From Corynebacterium meitnerae (GTDB taxonomy: Bacteria > Actinomycetota > Actinomycetes > Mycobacteriales > Mycobacteriaceae), in assembly GCF_027570075.1 (NCBI RefSeq), contig NZ_JAKMUS010000019.1:1-41085 (forward strand): a stretch of DNA of 41,085 nucleotides. The letters run 5' to 3'. A program made the position numbers and the translations under genes. Of the stretch, positions 1-9,279 are shown piece by piece; position 1 is the stretch's first letter; every line of letters begins with the position of its first letter. The notes beneath the pieces are model-generated. The model was not told the origin of the DNA. It saw nothing but the letters and a program-made list of their open reading frames with translations, and ran no database searches.

Positions 1-1066
1 TTGCTCCAAAGGGGTGGACTGTATTCGGGACGAGGTATCCGTTCGGTGATCTCCACATTGGTGTGCCTCTGATGTTTTCCACCCGCCCGTGGTGGGGTTT
101 GGATGGGTCATCGTCATTGGTGCGGTTGTGATACCGGCACAGCATCGCCAGGTTATCCATATTGGTCAGCCCGCCCCTCGACCAGGCTTTGATGTGGTGG
201 ACCTCGCAGTTATCCGCTGCGTGCCTGCAATCCGGCACCGGACACGTCGGCATTGTTGCCCGGGCCAAGTCACGCTGCTTCTGATTCGCGAAGCGTTGCG
301 TGTCATACAGATTGACGGGCCCTTCTTGTGGGTGGAACATCGCCACTTCGAGGACGTCCCCAAAGTTCTGGGCCAAATACTCCGCACCGGTCATGGTGGT
401 GCCATCGGTGAGCCCCAGGATGACATCATTGCCGTGACCTTTCATGATGTTGATGTGTTCCTCCAGTGGGATGAGGATCAAGGGGCGGGGTACTGCAGGG
501 GCAATACCTGAAGGTTGATCGTCTTCGTCGGGGCGTAGGCCGATCCTTTTCATCACGTTTTCGTACATCTGCGGTCCGGCAGGACCATCCCCCAGGTTTT
601 GACGGGCTGCGAACTCAATAGCTGCCGCGTCTTTTTCTAGGGCCATGATGGTCACAGGACGCCTCTCATCCTGGGAGCGACCAAAACGCATTGTGGGTTC
701 CGGGACAGGCTTGTCCACCTCAGGCACGATGTCCTTCGACCGGCGCTTGAGCGTGTCGTAATTGCCCGGAACAGACAGCAGGGCAAGGCGCAGGCGCCAC
801 TTCTCGGCGGGGTCCTCAATGGAGGAGATCCGGCCCTCGATGTAGACGAGTTGATCCAACGCCTTCTTCGTCGACTTCGCCACCTTGATCGCGTTGGCTT
901 GCTTACGGGTGAATTGCGTTTTCCCGTAGTACGCCGTGTGGACTTTTACTAACTCGCGAACACGGGCAGGGCTGCAACCAGCATCGAGGAGTACCTGGGC
1001 ATCAAAGTCTGCCAGGGCCTCGATCGGGTTGGTCAAACCCGCCACCAGTGATCCGAATACGTTCAT
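1..1066 (-). CDS. DUF222/HNH endonuclease family protein, copy 1 (3' end cut by window edge)
   Basis: The minus-strand frame opens with ATG at 1066 and stays open to the window edge, giving about 355 of an expected 362 residues. It aligns without any indel to the second copy at 32085-33173. The N-terminal two thirds is DUF222/13E12-type. The C-terminal part has a Cys4-type HNH motif (CPVPDC, then CEVHHIKAW, then LCRYHN). Such proteins are known repeated actinobacterial genes, presumed DNA nickases or homing-like nucleases, but their biological role is not settled. The start is supported by a leaderless -10 box, TAGCGT, ending seven bases upstream. An in-frame earlier ATG at 1071 reads straight into TGA. 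The product is intact as far as visible, so it is not an obvious pseudogene. Confidence 0.88.
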   Translation of the reverse strand, partial: MNVFGSLVAGLTNPIEALADFDAQVLLDAGCSPARVRELVKVHTAYYGKTQFTRKQANAIKVAKSTKKALDQLVYIEGRISSIEDPAEKWRLRLALLSVPGNYDTLKRRSKDIVPEVDKPVPEPTMRFGRSQDERRPVTIMALEKDAAAIEFAARQNLGDGPAGPQMYENVMKRIGLRPDEDDQPSGIAPAVPRPLILIPLEEHINIMKGHGNDVILGLTDGTTMTGAEYLAQNFGDVLEVAMFHPQEGPVNLYDTQRFANQKQRDLARATMPTCPVPDCRHAADNCEVHHIKAWSRGGLTNMDNLAMLCRYHNRTNDDDPSKPHHGRVENIRGTPMWRSPNGYLVPNTVHPFGA

Positions 1067-1073
1067 GCCATGC

Positions 1074-1079
1074 ACGCTA
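1074..1079 (-). promoter_or_regulatory. -10 box TAGCGT of DUF222-HNH copy 1 (leaderless)
   Basis: TAGCGT on the minus strand is followed by seven bases and then the ATG at 1066. The same box and spacing precede copy 2. Confidence 0.6.
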
Positions 1080-1117
1080 AACCGAAACGCAAAAACGCGC
1101 GAGAAGGGCCCCGAAAA

Positions 1118-1148
1118 CCTGTGGATAACCCAAAAAACTATCCACAGG
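1118..1148. promoter_or_regulatory. Palindrome of two divergent DnaA-box-like sites upstream of HNH copy 1
   Basis: The 10-base arms CCTGTGGATA and TATCCACAGG are perfect and separated by 11 bases. One arm contains the consensus DnaA box TTATCCACA (minus strand), the other a one-off version, CTATCCACA. The palindrome lies 52-82 bases upstream of the start codon, the same distance as in copy 2. Confidence 0.7.
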
Positions 1149-1278
1149 CGGCGCGGGCTAGAGCGCGCGCAGGAAGCGGAGGACCAGCGAGAACAGCCCG
1201 GTTCCACAAGAATCCAAAAAAGTTTTGGACGGTTACCGCGGAATCAAACCGGCCACGCCTTTGGGGCGTAATGAGGAA

Positions 1279-1300
1279 GCCTGGTGGGGGACCACCAGGC
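1279..1300. terminator. Hairpin after gntP
   Basis: Nine-base arms GCCTGGTGG and CCACCAGGC enclose the loop GGGA. It sits 20 bases beyond the gntP stop on the minus strand and is followed there by a moderately T-rich tract, so it is probably the operon terminator. Confidence 0.6.
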
Positions 1301-1319
1301 GTCGATAGGCAGAGAGGGA

Positions 1320-2660
1320 CTACACCACCGCGTAGACCGCCCAGGTGAGCAGGAAGCCGATGACACCGAAGATGGTGGAGGTGGTTGTCCAGTAACGGAG
1401 GCCCTGCTTGACGTTGAGGCCGAGGTACTTGGTCACGATCCAGAAGCCGGAGTCGTTGATGTGGCTCAGCCCCAGGCCACCGAAGCCAATGGCAACCATG
1501 ACGAGGGCAGCTTGGACGCTGCTCAGGCCAGCATCCGCGATGGGCTGAGCGACGAGACCAGCGGTGGTGAGAAGCGCCACCGTTGCGGAGCCCTGCGCGG
1601 CACGGAGTGCAGCGGTGAGCAGGAACGCGGTGAGGATGAGTGGCAGGCCGGTGCCGGCGAGGAGGTCAGAGAGGACCTTGCCAATGCCGGATTCGACGAG
1701 CACGTTGGCGAATGCACCGCCGGCGCCGGTGACGAAGATGATCACGGCAACGGCAGGCAGCGCGGAGTCGAGGACATCCGAAGACTCCTGGCGCTTCCAA
1801 CCACGTTGGCTACCCAGAACGAACCAGGCGACGAGCACCGCCACGAGAAGGGCCACCGGGGACGCACCAATGAAGGAGGCGACATCGCGGGCGAAGGAGC
1901 CTTCTTCCAGGACCATGGCGCTGGTGGTGCCCACCATGATCAGGGCGATTGGTAGGAGAATCAGGCCGATGATGGTCCACGGTGACGGCGGGTTGTCCAC
2001 TTCATTCACACCGGCGTCCTCCACCGGGGACTTAGCACGCTCAATGGCGCTGACGTCGATACGGCGAACGATCAGGTAGCCCAGTGCCACGGTCACGGCG
2101 GCGATGGGAAGGCCGAGGGTGAGGAGGAGGCCGGCGTCGCCGTCGAGAAGCTCAGCGACTGCAACCGGACCCGGGTGCGGCGGCAGCACAACGTGGACGG
2201 TGAGCAGCGCGGCGGCAACGGGCAGACCAATCTTGATCGGGTTGATGTTGGCCACGGCGGCGAAGCCGAAGATGATCGGCGCAAGAATGATAAAGCCGAC
2301 GTCGAAGAAGACCGGGATACCCAGGATGAACGCGGCGATGACCACGGCGGCGACGATGCGCTTGCGGCCGAGTTTGCCGGTGAAGTACTGGGCAAGCGCG
2401 GTGGCGCCGCCGGATTCTTCAATGATCTTGCCCAGCATGGCGCCGAGGCCAACGACCACGGCGACGGAGCCAAGCGTCTTGCCCACACCACCGGTGACTA
2501 CGCCGACAGATTCAGCCAGCGGGATGCCGGAGAGCACTGCCGTGGCCAGGGAGACCAGGAGCAGGGCCACGAAGGCAGGCATGCGCACCCAAATCACCAG
2601 GGCGAGCAGGACAGCAACGGCCGCGAGGCCGAGCCAAATCAAACCAGTACCGGTAATCAT
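1320..2660 (-). CDS. GntP family gluconate/acid-sugar:H+ symporter
   Basis: This 446-residue protein is hydrophobic throughout, with about 12-14 predicted membrane segments and the Gly-rich, proline-marked loops of the GntP family (for example GIPVFFDVGFIILAPI and LPPHPGPVAVAELL). GntP proteins import gluconate and related sugar acids across the inner membrane. Its ATG overlaps the stop of the upstream dehydrogenase (ATGA at 2657-2660), so the two are translationally coupled. With the neighbouring DUF1537 kinase and L-threonate-type dehydrogenase, the likely substrate is a four-carbon sugar acid (threonate or erythronate) rather than gluconate; this is inferred from context. A hairpin follows the stop. 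Confidence 0.92.
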   Translation of the reverse strand: MITGTGLIWLGLAAVAVLLALVIWVRMPAFVALLLVSLATAVLSGIPLAESVGVVTGGVGKTLGSVAVVVGLGAMLGKIIEESGGATALAQYFTGKLGRKRIVAAVVIAAFILGIPVFFDVGFIILAPIIFGFAAVANINPIKIGLPVAAALLTVHVVLPPHPGPVAVAELLDGDAGLLLTLGLPIAAVTVALGYLIVRRIDVSAIERAKSPVEDAGVNEVDNPPSPWTIIGLILLPIALIMVGTTSAMVLEEGSFARDVASFIGASPVALLVAVLVAWFVLGSQRGWKRQESSDVLDSALPAVAVIIFVTGAGGAFANVLVESGIGKVLSDLLAGTGLPLILTAFLLTAALRAAQGSATVALLTTAGLVAQPIADAGLSSVQAALVMVAIGFGGLGLSHINDSGFWIVTKYLGLNVKQGLRYWTTTSTIFGVIGFLLTWAVYAVV

Positions 2661-3562
2661 GCGTTATCACCCTTCGGGCCGTCCGGGGAGGAGATCGTGA
2701 TGATGGAGGAATCGTCCTTCGCAGCCATGCCGCGGGCGAAGGCCTGCAGGTACTGCTGCTCAGCAGCAGCGGCAACAGGCACAGCAATGCCAGCGGACTT
2801 CGCGGCAGTGGTGACGATGCCCATGTCCTTGACAAAGATGTCGATGCGGCTCTTCACCTCCGCGCCTTCCTCGGTGTAGGCATCGAGCATGCGCTCGCCG
2901 CGGTCGCCCAGCATGAAGGATGCGGCGGCACCGCTCATGAGGGCATCCAGCGTGGCCTTCTGGTCCAGGCCAAGCTCGCCAGCCAGGGCGAGGGCCTCAC
3001 CAGCAGCGGCAATGTGCACGCCGCAGAGCAGCTGATTCACGGTCTTCAGTGCCTGGCCCTTGCCCGGCTTGTCGCCGACGATCACCAGGTTGCCGGCCAT
3101 GGCCTCAAGCACATCGCGGTAGCGATCAACCACCGCAGGCTCAGCACCGACGGTGACCAAGAGGTCGCCTTCGCCGGCGCGGACGGGTCCGCCGGAGACG
3201 GGGGCGTCGATAAGCGAAATGCCCTTTTCAGCGAGCAGAGCTGCAGTTTCTTCAACAGCGGCGACGCCGACGGTGGAGATGAGCAGGATCGCGGCGCCGT
3301 CCTTCATGCGGTCGGCGATGCCGGCTTCCCCGAAGAGAACCTCGGTGAGCTGCGCGTGGTTGCGCACGGCGAGCAACACAACGTCGGCGCCTTCAGCGGC
3401 GTCGAGCGCGGTGTCAAAGACCTCCAGGCCAGCCTCGCGGCCAAGCGCCAGGCGCGCCTCCGCGATGTCTACGCCACGGACGGTGAAATCGTGGTTACGC
3501 AGGTTCGTGGCAATCGGCAGGCCCATGGCTCCGAGGCCAACGACGGTGATGGTGTGTGACAT
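2657..3562 (-). CDS. ltnD: NAD(P)-dependent beta-hydroxyacid dehydrogenase, L-threonate dehydrogenase type
   Basis: The 301-residue protein has the N-terminal dinucleotide-binding motif GLGAMG (residues 9-14), the substrate-binding signature DAPVSGG (about residues 120-126) and the catalytic-lysine region GKGQALKTVNQLL (about 168-180) of the 6-phosphogluconate / 3-hydroxyisobutyrate / tartronate-semialdehyde reductase superfamily. Beside a DUF1537 kinase the best assignment is LtnD, which oxidises L-threonate (or a related tetronate) at C2. A GGAG Shine-Dalgarno seven bases upstream supports the ATG at 3562. It starts 11 bases after the kinase stop and overlaps gntP by four bases. The alternative is garR/2-hydroxy-3-oxopropionate reductase. 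The family is certain, the substrate inferred. Confidence 0.9.
   Translation of the reverse strand: MSHTITVVGLGAMGLPIATNLRNHDFTVRGVDIAEARLALGREAGLEVFDTALDAAEGADVVLLAVRNHAQLTEVLFGEAGIADRMKDGAAILLISTVGVAAVEETAALLAEKGISLIDAPVSGGPVRAGEGDLLVTVGAEPAVVDRYRDVLEAMAGNLVIVGDKPGKGQALKTVNQLLCGVHIAAAGEALALAGELGLDQKATLDALMSGAAASFMLGDRGERMLDAYTEEGAEVKSRIDIFVKDMGIVTTAAKSAGIAVPVAAAAEQQYLQAFARGMAAKDDSSIITISSPDGPKGDNA
3205..3215 (+). repeat. Iterated 11-mer CGTCGATAAGC, copy 1 of 10
   Basis: Exact match inside ltnD, where the coding strand reads CTT-ATC-GAC for Leu-Ile-Asp. See the finding on the iterated 11-mer. Confidence 0.8.
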
Positions 3563-3573
3563 GGTGTGCTCCT

Positions 3574-4995
3574 TTAATTCAGGGGATGAGTGGAAAGCGC
3601 GGCGACGACCTCGGCGAGCGAGTCATCGGTGCCCACGTTTCCGGCGAAGACGATGTAGGGGACGCCAGCGGCAGGGCCGTCGAGCAACTGCCACATGGAG
3701 ATGATTCCGGGCTGCATGGGGCCGATAACCATCGCGCGGGTCATCTCTAGGCCCTTCGACGCAACATCGGAGGACGTGATGCCGCCCTTGGCAATCACGA
3801 AAGCGGGCGTGACGCGGTTGACCACACGGTTGACCACCGTGACCAGGGAGTTGGAGACCTTGCGGGCAATCGCGAGGGACTCATCCGGGGTCGCGCCGCG
3901 CACGAGTTCACGGGAGGTGTGGAAGATGACGTTGCCGCGGATGAGCAGATGCTCGATCTCGCTCGCGAGCTCCGCGATGTAGTCCTCGCGGCCCTCCCCG
4001 ATCACGCGCGCGACATCCATCTCCACGACGGGTGCCTCATTGGTTTCCTTCAGCCGCGCGAGCTGTCGCGTGGTGGTGGGCACGTGCGAGCCGATCACGA
4101 TCAAGCCGCCGGCCACGTTGTCCGTGTTCTGGCGCAGCTCCGCCACGCGCTCCGGGCGCACCGGCTCGGGTACATCCTGTCCAATCCGCGCGCGCACAAA
4201 CGGCGGCCCAACGCGGTAGATGAAGTTCTTACCAGCACGTTCAGCCGCAATCAGGCCGAGCGAGAGCAGACGGAGATCCTCTTCCGTGACAATGTCCACG
4301 GCGATCGGGGTGCGGTCGCGCGCTTCAAGCAGAAGCTTTTCGACGCCGCCCCGCTCCCCCCTCACCACATCCAGCGGGATCTCAATCACGTCGGCGGCCT
4401 TCACTGCGCCAACCGTCTTCTCTTCGACCCAGTCGGCAATGCGGGAGTGCTTGTAACCGAAGGTGGCGTCCTGGGCGAATTCGGTGTCTTCCACCTTCTG
4501 GTAGCCATCGGTGTCATTGCCGGCGTAGTGCACGCCGCCGACGGTGATACGGCCGGCGTCACCGAAGGCGGGGACGATGACGTAGCCGTCGATAGTCTGG
4601 CCATTCGCCTCGGCGACCTCCGCGAGCGTGTCCGGCTCCAGCGGATAATGGCCTCGCAGGGTGGAATCGGAGCGGGAAACGAAGGCGACCTTCTTGTCCA
4701 GCTTCTTCGCTGCGGCGATCGCGGCATGCGCGACATCAAGGTTGATCGCGCGCGCATCGGCTGGGTCCAGCGAACGGGAGTTGGTCATGACATAGATCGC
4801 CGGGACGTCCTGCTGGAGCGCCCAGGCCATGTCATCTTCTTCCCAGCGGGTCAGCACCGGGAGGTCGGCGACGGATTGGGTGCCCGTCGGGTCATCGTCC
4901 AGCACCACCAGTGTGGTGTCGGTGGCCGGAATGTCAGATGCGGGGATGCGGACTGGGTCGGGGTAGCCCTCAAGCAGAGTGTGTAGGGAAACCAT
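3574..4995 (-). CDS. otnK: DUF1537 four-carbon acid sugar kinase (3-oxo-tetronate kinase type)
   Basis: The 473-residue product has the hallmarks of the two-domain DUF1537 kinases: DDDPTGTQS near residue 35, SRSDSTLRGHYP near residue 110, KGGITSSDVA near residue 405 and FAGNVG near residue 450. These enzymes phosphorylate 3-oxo-tetronate (OtnK) or D-threonate/D-erythronate (DtnK) in the cytosol, ahead of cleavage to triose phosphate. It is the first gene of a three-gene minus-strand operon with the dehydrogenase and the permease. A FadR-type regulator is encoded just upstream, and an inverted repeat lies in the intervening gap. The usual aldolase/decarboxylase OtnC and isomerase OtnI are not in the window. 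Confidence 0.9.
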   Translation of the reverse strand: MVSLHTLLEGYPDPVRIPASDIPATDTTLVVLDDDPTGTQSVADLPVLTRWEEDDMAWALQQDVPAIYVMTNSRSLDPADARAINLDVAHAAIAAAKKLDKKVAFVSRSDSTLRGHYPLEPDTLAEVAEANGQTIDGYVIVPAFGDAGRITVGGVHYAGNDTDGYQKVEDTEFAQDATFGYKHSRIADWVEEKTVGAVKAADVIEIPLDVVRGERGGVEKLLLEARDRTPIAVDIVTEEDLRLLSLGLIAAERAGKNFIYRVGPPFVRARIGQDVPEPVRPERVAELRQNTDNVAGGLIVIGSHVPTTTRQLARLKETNEAPVVEMDVARVIGEGREDYIAELASEIEHLLIRGNVIFHTSRELVRGATPDESLAIARKVSNSLVTVVNRVVNRVTPAFVIAKGGITSSDVASKGLEMTRAMVIGPMQPGIISMWQLLDGPAAGVPYIVFAGNVGTDDSLAEVVAALSTHPLN

Positions 4996-5021
4996 CGGGG
5001 ACTCGCTTTCTTCTCACCAGA

Positions 5022-5039
5022 TCCTCAGACCTCTGAGGA
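5022..5039. promoter_or_regulatory. Inverted repeat, candidate operator of the acid-sugar operon
   Basis: The perfect seven-base arms TCCTCAG and CTGAGGA are separated by ACCT. They lie 27-44 bases upstream of the kinase start and close to the GntR-family gene, so this is a plausible operator for that regulator. On the minus strand, the possible -10 TAACCT lies just upstream of it. Confidence 0.45.
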
Positions 5040-5104
5040 GTTACTTAAAAGGTTAGTGCCTACTACGCAATTAGCCTTGTATTGTGAGCTGAGTCACGGG
5101 GAAA

Positions 5105-5812
5105 CTACCCCCGATTGTCTCCCCGATCGGACGTTCTCAAGTCCGCCCATGTCTGATCCATGTGGGCGCGCATGGCATTCTTTGCCCCCTCCGCGTCCCC
5201 CGCTTTGATGGCTTCCAGGATCTTCTTGTGGTGTTTGTCCGCACGGGCACGCACCTCCGGATGAGCGGTGGTTCCCCGGCGCGATTCCGCCAGCGCACCC
5301 TCCAGCGGGCGCATGACCGCCATGAGGAATGGGTTGCCCGTGGAGCGCAGGATCTGGTTATGAAAGTCCACGTCTGCCCTGTTCACGCCCTCAAGGTCGC
5401 CGACTTCAGCGGCTGCGGCAAAGCGCTCAAGGCAGGCTTCAAGTTCTGCAATATCCTCCGCAGTCCGGTTGTTCGCGGCATGACCGCAGGAGCCAACCTC
5501 AATCATCCGGCGCACTTCGGTCAGGCGCTCATTAACCTCGGACTGCGGCAAGACCTTTCGCCACACTTCAACCAGGGTTTCCATGTCGCGCCACTGGCTG
5601 CGCGGCAGCACAAAGGTGCCTCGGCCGTGGACAACTTCAAGTACCCCCCGATCAGCCAGCGCGCGGACAATCTCACGCATGGTCGGGCGTGAGACCTCAA
5701 GATATTCCGCGAGCGCCTGCTCACCGGGCAGGGCTTCACCTTCGGGGAAGTGGCCACTTGCAATGGAGTTGACCATCTTTTCAATCCCCGCGGTGACCAA
5801 GTCCCTCCGCAC
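5105..5812 (-). CDS. GntR/FadR-family transcriptional regulator
   Basis: The protein has an N-terminal winged helix (LPGEQALAEYLEVSRPTMREIVRALADRGVL, given here as the segment at about residues 27-57) and a C-terminal all-helical FCD ligand domain with metal-type Asp/His positions (DFHNQ, then ADKHHKKI, then MRAHMDQ). Such regulators usually repress sugar-acid catabolic operons and are released by a pathway acid. I place the start at GTG 5812 (235 residues) because AGGAG lies six bases upstream; a TTG at 5818 is the alternative. It begins ten bases after the glf stop, so glf read-through may contribute to its expression. It lies directly upstream of the kinase-dehydrogenase-permease operon, its most likely target. 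Confidence 0.9.
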   Translation of the reverse strand: MRRDLVTAGIEKMVNSIASGHFPEGEALPGEQALAEYLEVSRPTMREIVRALADRGVLEVVHGRGTFVLPRSQWRDMETLVEVWRKVLPQSEVNERLTEVRRMIEVGSCGHAANNRTAEDIAELEACLERFAAAAEVGDLEGVNRADVDFHNQILRSTGNPFLMAVMRPLEGALAESRRGTTAHPEVRARADKHHKKILEAIKAGDAEGAKNAMRAHMDQTWADLRTSDRGDNRG

Positions 5813-5821
5813 GGTCAACTC

Positions 5822-7090
<1,269 letters not shown>

Positions 7091-7098
7091 TCACAATG

Positions 7099-7128
7099 TT
7101 CACAAAAATCACACAAGTGCCCTATAGT
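7099..7128 (+). promoter_or_regulatory. Promoter of the amidase gene (TTCACA - 18 - TATAGT)
   Basis: TATAGT at 7123-7128 is a strong corynebacterial -10. TTCACA at 7099-7104 is a weak -35 at an 18-base spacing. The predicted 5' leader is about 50 bases. Confidence 0.5.
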
Positions 7129-7144
7129 CTCCAATGATCTAGAT

Positions 7145-7162
7145 TAGTCACAGCTGTAACTA
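7145..7162. promoter_or_regulatory. 18-bp near-perfect palindrome in the amidase leader
   Basis: The sequence reads TAGTCACAGCTGTAACTA, in which eight of nine base pairs are symmetric. It lies between the predicted transcription start and the Shine-Dalgarno, an ideal place for a repressor. It also contains a TAACT-AT-TAACT direct repeat at its right edge, loosely like MtrA-type sites. The regulator is unknown. Confidence 0.4.
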
Positions 7163-7182
7163 TTAACTCAGGAGCGATCACC

Positions 7183-9279
7183 GTGAAACAACGACGCCAC
7201 CTCAACCCTTCCTCCCGGAAGAAGACCCCGGTCATCGCTGTGGCCGGAACCCTCGCGCTCATCGCGGCGGGCACCTTCGGCGGCAACGAGATCCTCAAGA
7301 CCCAGGAGATTGGCTCCGCCAACGTCCAGGTGTCTACCTCCACCGCTTCCCTGGCTGACGCCACCTCCGTCATCGTCGATGACCCGGCCGTGGCCACCCA
7401 GGGTGAGGGCGATGAGGCCCGCACTGTGAAAGAGTTCGTCCGCGACGAGGAATTCTCCGTTTTCGGCCTGACCTGGGAAGGCGACCGTGACATCGCTGCC
7501 TTCGTCCGCGCCGAGCGCCCAGACGGCACCTGGTCCGAGTGGTACGAGATGGACGCTGAAGTCGGCCCAGACGGCGTTGCCAACGGCACCGAGCCGATCT
7601 ACGTGGAGAAGACCAAGAGGGTTCAGGTCTCCACAGCAAACGTTGACCTCGTCGCACACGATGCTCCGGCAGAGGATGCACCGGCTGATATGCCTGCTGA
7701 GTCGCCTGTCGACGCAGCTACAAAAGAGGCCATCGACACTGCGGACAGCGCCCTGCCTGACTCCTCCCCAGTTGACCTGTCCGGATTCCCCTCCGGCACA
7801 GGTCCGTCCGTGCTGGGAGACCGCGCGCTGCCAACCAACTACGGCGAAATCGCCCCAGTTGCAGACGTCGAAGAGCTGGCAGATGAACCAGCCGAAGGCA
7901 ACGCCGAAAGCGCCCCGGTGACCACCGCTGCAGACTTGGACGCTGTGTTTATTGAAGGTGGCGAGGGCACCCTTGACGGGGAGATCGCTCCGGCACAGTA
8001 CAACACCAACGGCATGCCACGCGTAGTGTCCCGCTCCTCCTGGGGCGCAGGCAAGAGCCGTACCCCGTACTACTCGGAGCCGACCAAGGCGATCACTATT
8101 CACCACACCGCTGGTTCGAATAACTACACCGCTGCGCAGGCACCGGGCATCGTCCGCGGAATTTGGGCCTACCACGCCAACAACCTGGGGTGGGGCGATA
8201 TTGGGTACAACGCCCTCGTGGATAAGTACGGCAACATCTACGAAGGCCGCGCTGGCGGGCTGGACCGCAACCCGCAGGGCGCTCACGTGGGCAGCTTCAA
8301 CGCGCACACCTGGGGCATTTCGATGATGGGTGACTACCAGCAGGCCCAGCCCACCAAGGCCGCCCTGAACGCAATGGGTGAAATGATCGGCTGGAAGGCC
8401 GGCACCACCGGCATTGACCCGACGGGCAAGGTCTGGCTGACCTCCGACGCCAACTTCCGTGGTTCCAAGTACTCCCGCGGCCAGGGCGCGAACTTCAACG
8501 TTATTAACGCGCACCGTGACTTCCACTTCAGCACCTGCCCGGGCGATAACTTGTACGCCCAGATGGGGTACATCCGTAACGTGGCCAAGAACAAGGCCAA
8601 CGCGGTGCGCTCCAACCAGGCTTACACCCCGCCGACATCGAACCCACAGCAAAATGTCCCAACTCCGTCGCAGCAGACACCACCAAAAACCGGCACGGTG
8701 ACGAATGATGATGGCACCACCACGACCATCAACAACCTGGCCAACACGTCCAGCAAGGTGTCCTTCGAGGGCATCATGAACGGCGACCCGGCTGCCATCG
8801 CTGCTGCCGTGGGCACCGTCGGTGGCGCGGTTCTGCTCTTCGCAGCAGGCAACGGCATGCTGCCAAAGCAGGTGACCAACGTGGCTAACACGGAGATTCT
8901 GCCTGGTCTGACGCTGACTGCCCTGCGCCCCTACGTGGGCAAGGTGATCAACACCGTGGGCAGCCCGGAGACGAAGCAGACGTGGAGCCAGCTCGAGCCG
9001 GTGCTCGGCCAGCTCGCTGGTGTGCTCCAGGGCGTGGGTGGCGATGAGTACGGCATCTTCGAAAAGGGCATCGCCCTGCTCAGCGCCGACGGCAACCAGG
9101 TGATCATGCCGGAGAAGATTGCTAACGCATGGCTCCAGCAGGGCATGGATCTTGGCCCGCTGGGCAAGCCGGTCAAGTCCGAGGGCGCTGCCTCCAATGG
9201 CGATGTCCGCGTTGACTTCGCCCGCGGTTCCATCACCTACCACGCGGCAACGGGCAACCTGGATGTCAGCGTGAACTAA
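7183..9279 (+). CDS. Secreted PGRP/amidase_2 N-acetylmuramoyl-L-alanine amidase with LGFP-like C-terminus
   Basis: The 698-residue protein starts at GTG 7183, with AGGAG eight bases upstream. A basic N-terminus and one hydrophobic segment (residues 16-32) form a signal peptide or anchor. A low-complexity Ala/Pro/Glu stretch (about 160-270) follows. The zinc-dependent amidase_2/PGRP domain spans about 280-475, with W287, the pair H307-H308, H444 in NAHRDFHFS and C452 in TCPGD as metal and active-site residues. It would cut the MurNAc-L-Ala bond of peptidoglycan outside the membrane. After a Pro/Thr linker comes a Gly/Ala-rich hydrophobic patch, and near the end an LGFP-like repeat (LGPLGKPV, then [11 protein letters not shown]) that should bind the cell wall. 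Its stop overlaps the convergent glpK stop by four bases. Confidence 0.93.
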   Translation: MKQRRHLNPSSRKKTPVIAVAGTLALIAAGTFGGNEILKTQEIGSANVQVSTSTASLADATSVIVDDPAVATQGEGDEARTVKEFVRDEEFSVFGLTWEGDRDIAAFVRAERPDGTWSEWYEMDAEVGPDGVANGTEPIYVEKTKRVQVSTANVDLVAHDAPAEDAPADMPAESPVDAATKEAIDTADSALPDSSPVDLSGFPSGTGPSVLGDRALPTNYGEIAPVADVEELADEPAEGNAESAPVTTAADLDAVFIEGGEGTLDGEIAPAQYNTNGMPRVVSRSSWGAGKSRTPYYSEPTKAITIHHTAGSNNYTAAQAPGIVRGIWAYHANNLGWGDIGYNALVDKYGNIYEGRAGGLDRNPQGAHVGSFNAHTWGISMMGDYQQAQPTKAALNAMGEMIGWKAGTTGIDPTGKVWLTSDANFRGSKYSRGQGANFNVINAHRDFHFSTCPGDNLYAQMGYIRNVAKNKANAVRSNQAYTPPTSNPQQNVPTPSQQTPPKTGTVTNDDGTTTTINNLANTSSKVSFEGIMNGDPAAIAAAVGTVGGAVLLFAAGNGMLPKQVTNVANTEILPGLTLTALRPYVGKVINTVGSPETKQTWSQLEPVLGQLAGVLQGVGGDEYGIFEKGIALLSADGNQVIMPEKIANAWLQQGMDLGPLGKPVKSEGAASNGDVRVDFARGSITYHAATGNLDVSVN

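Noticed and set aside
3919..4986. 355-residue frame opposite the acid-sugar kinase
   Set aside because: No motif and no start signal; it is a shadow of a high-GC gene.
7168..9243. 691-residue open frame antisense to the amidase gene
   Set aside because: It mirrors the codon pattern of the amidase, has no family motif and lies fully opposite a clear gene.
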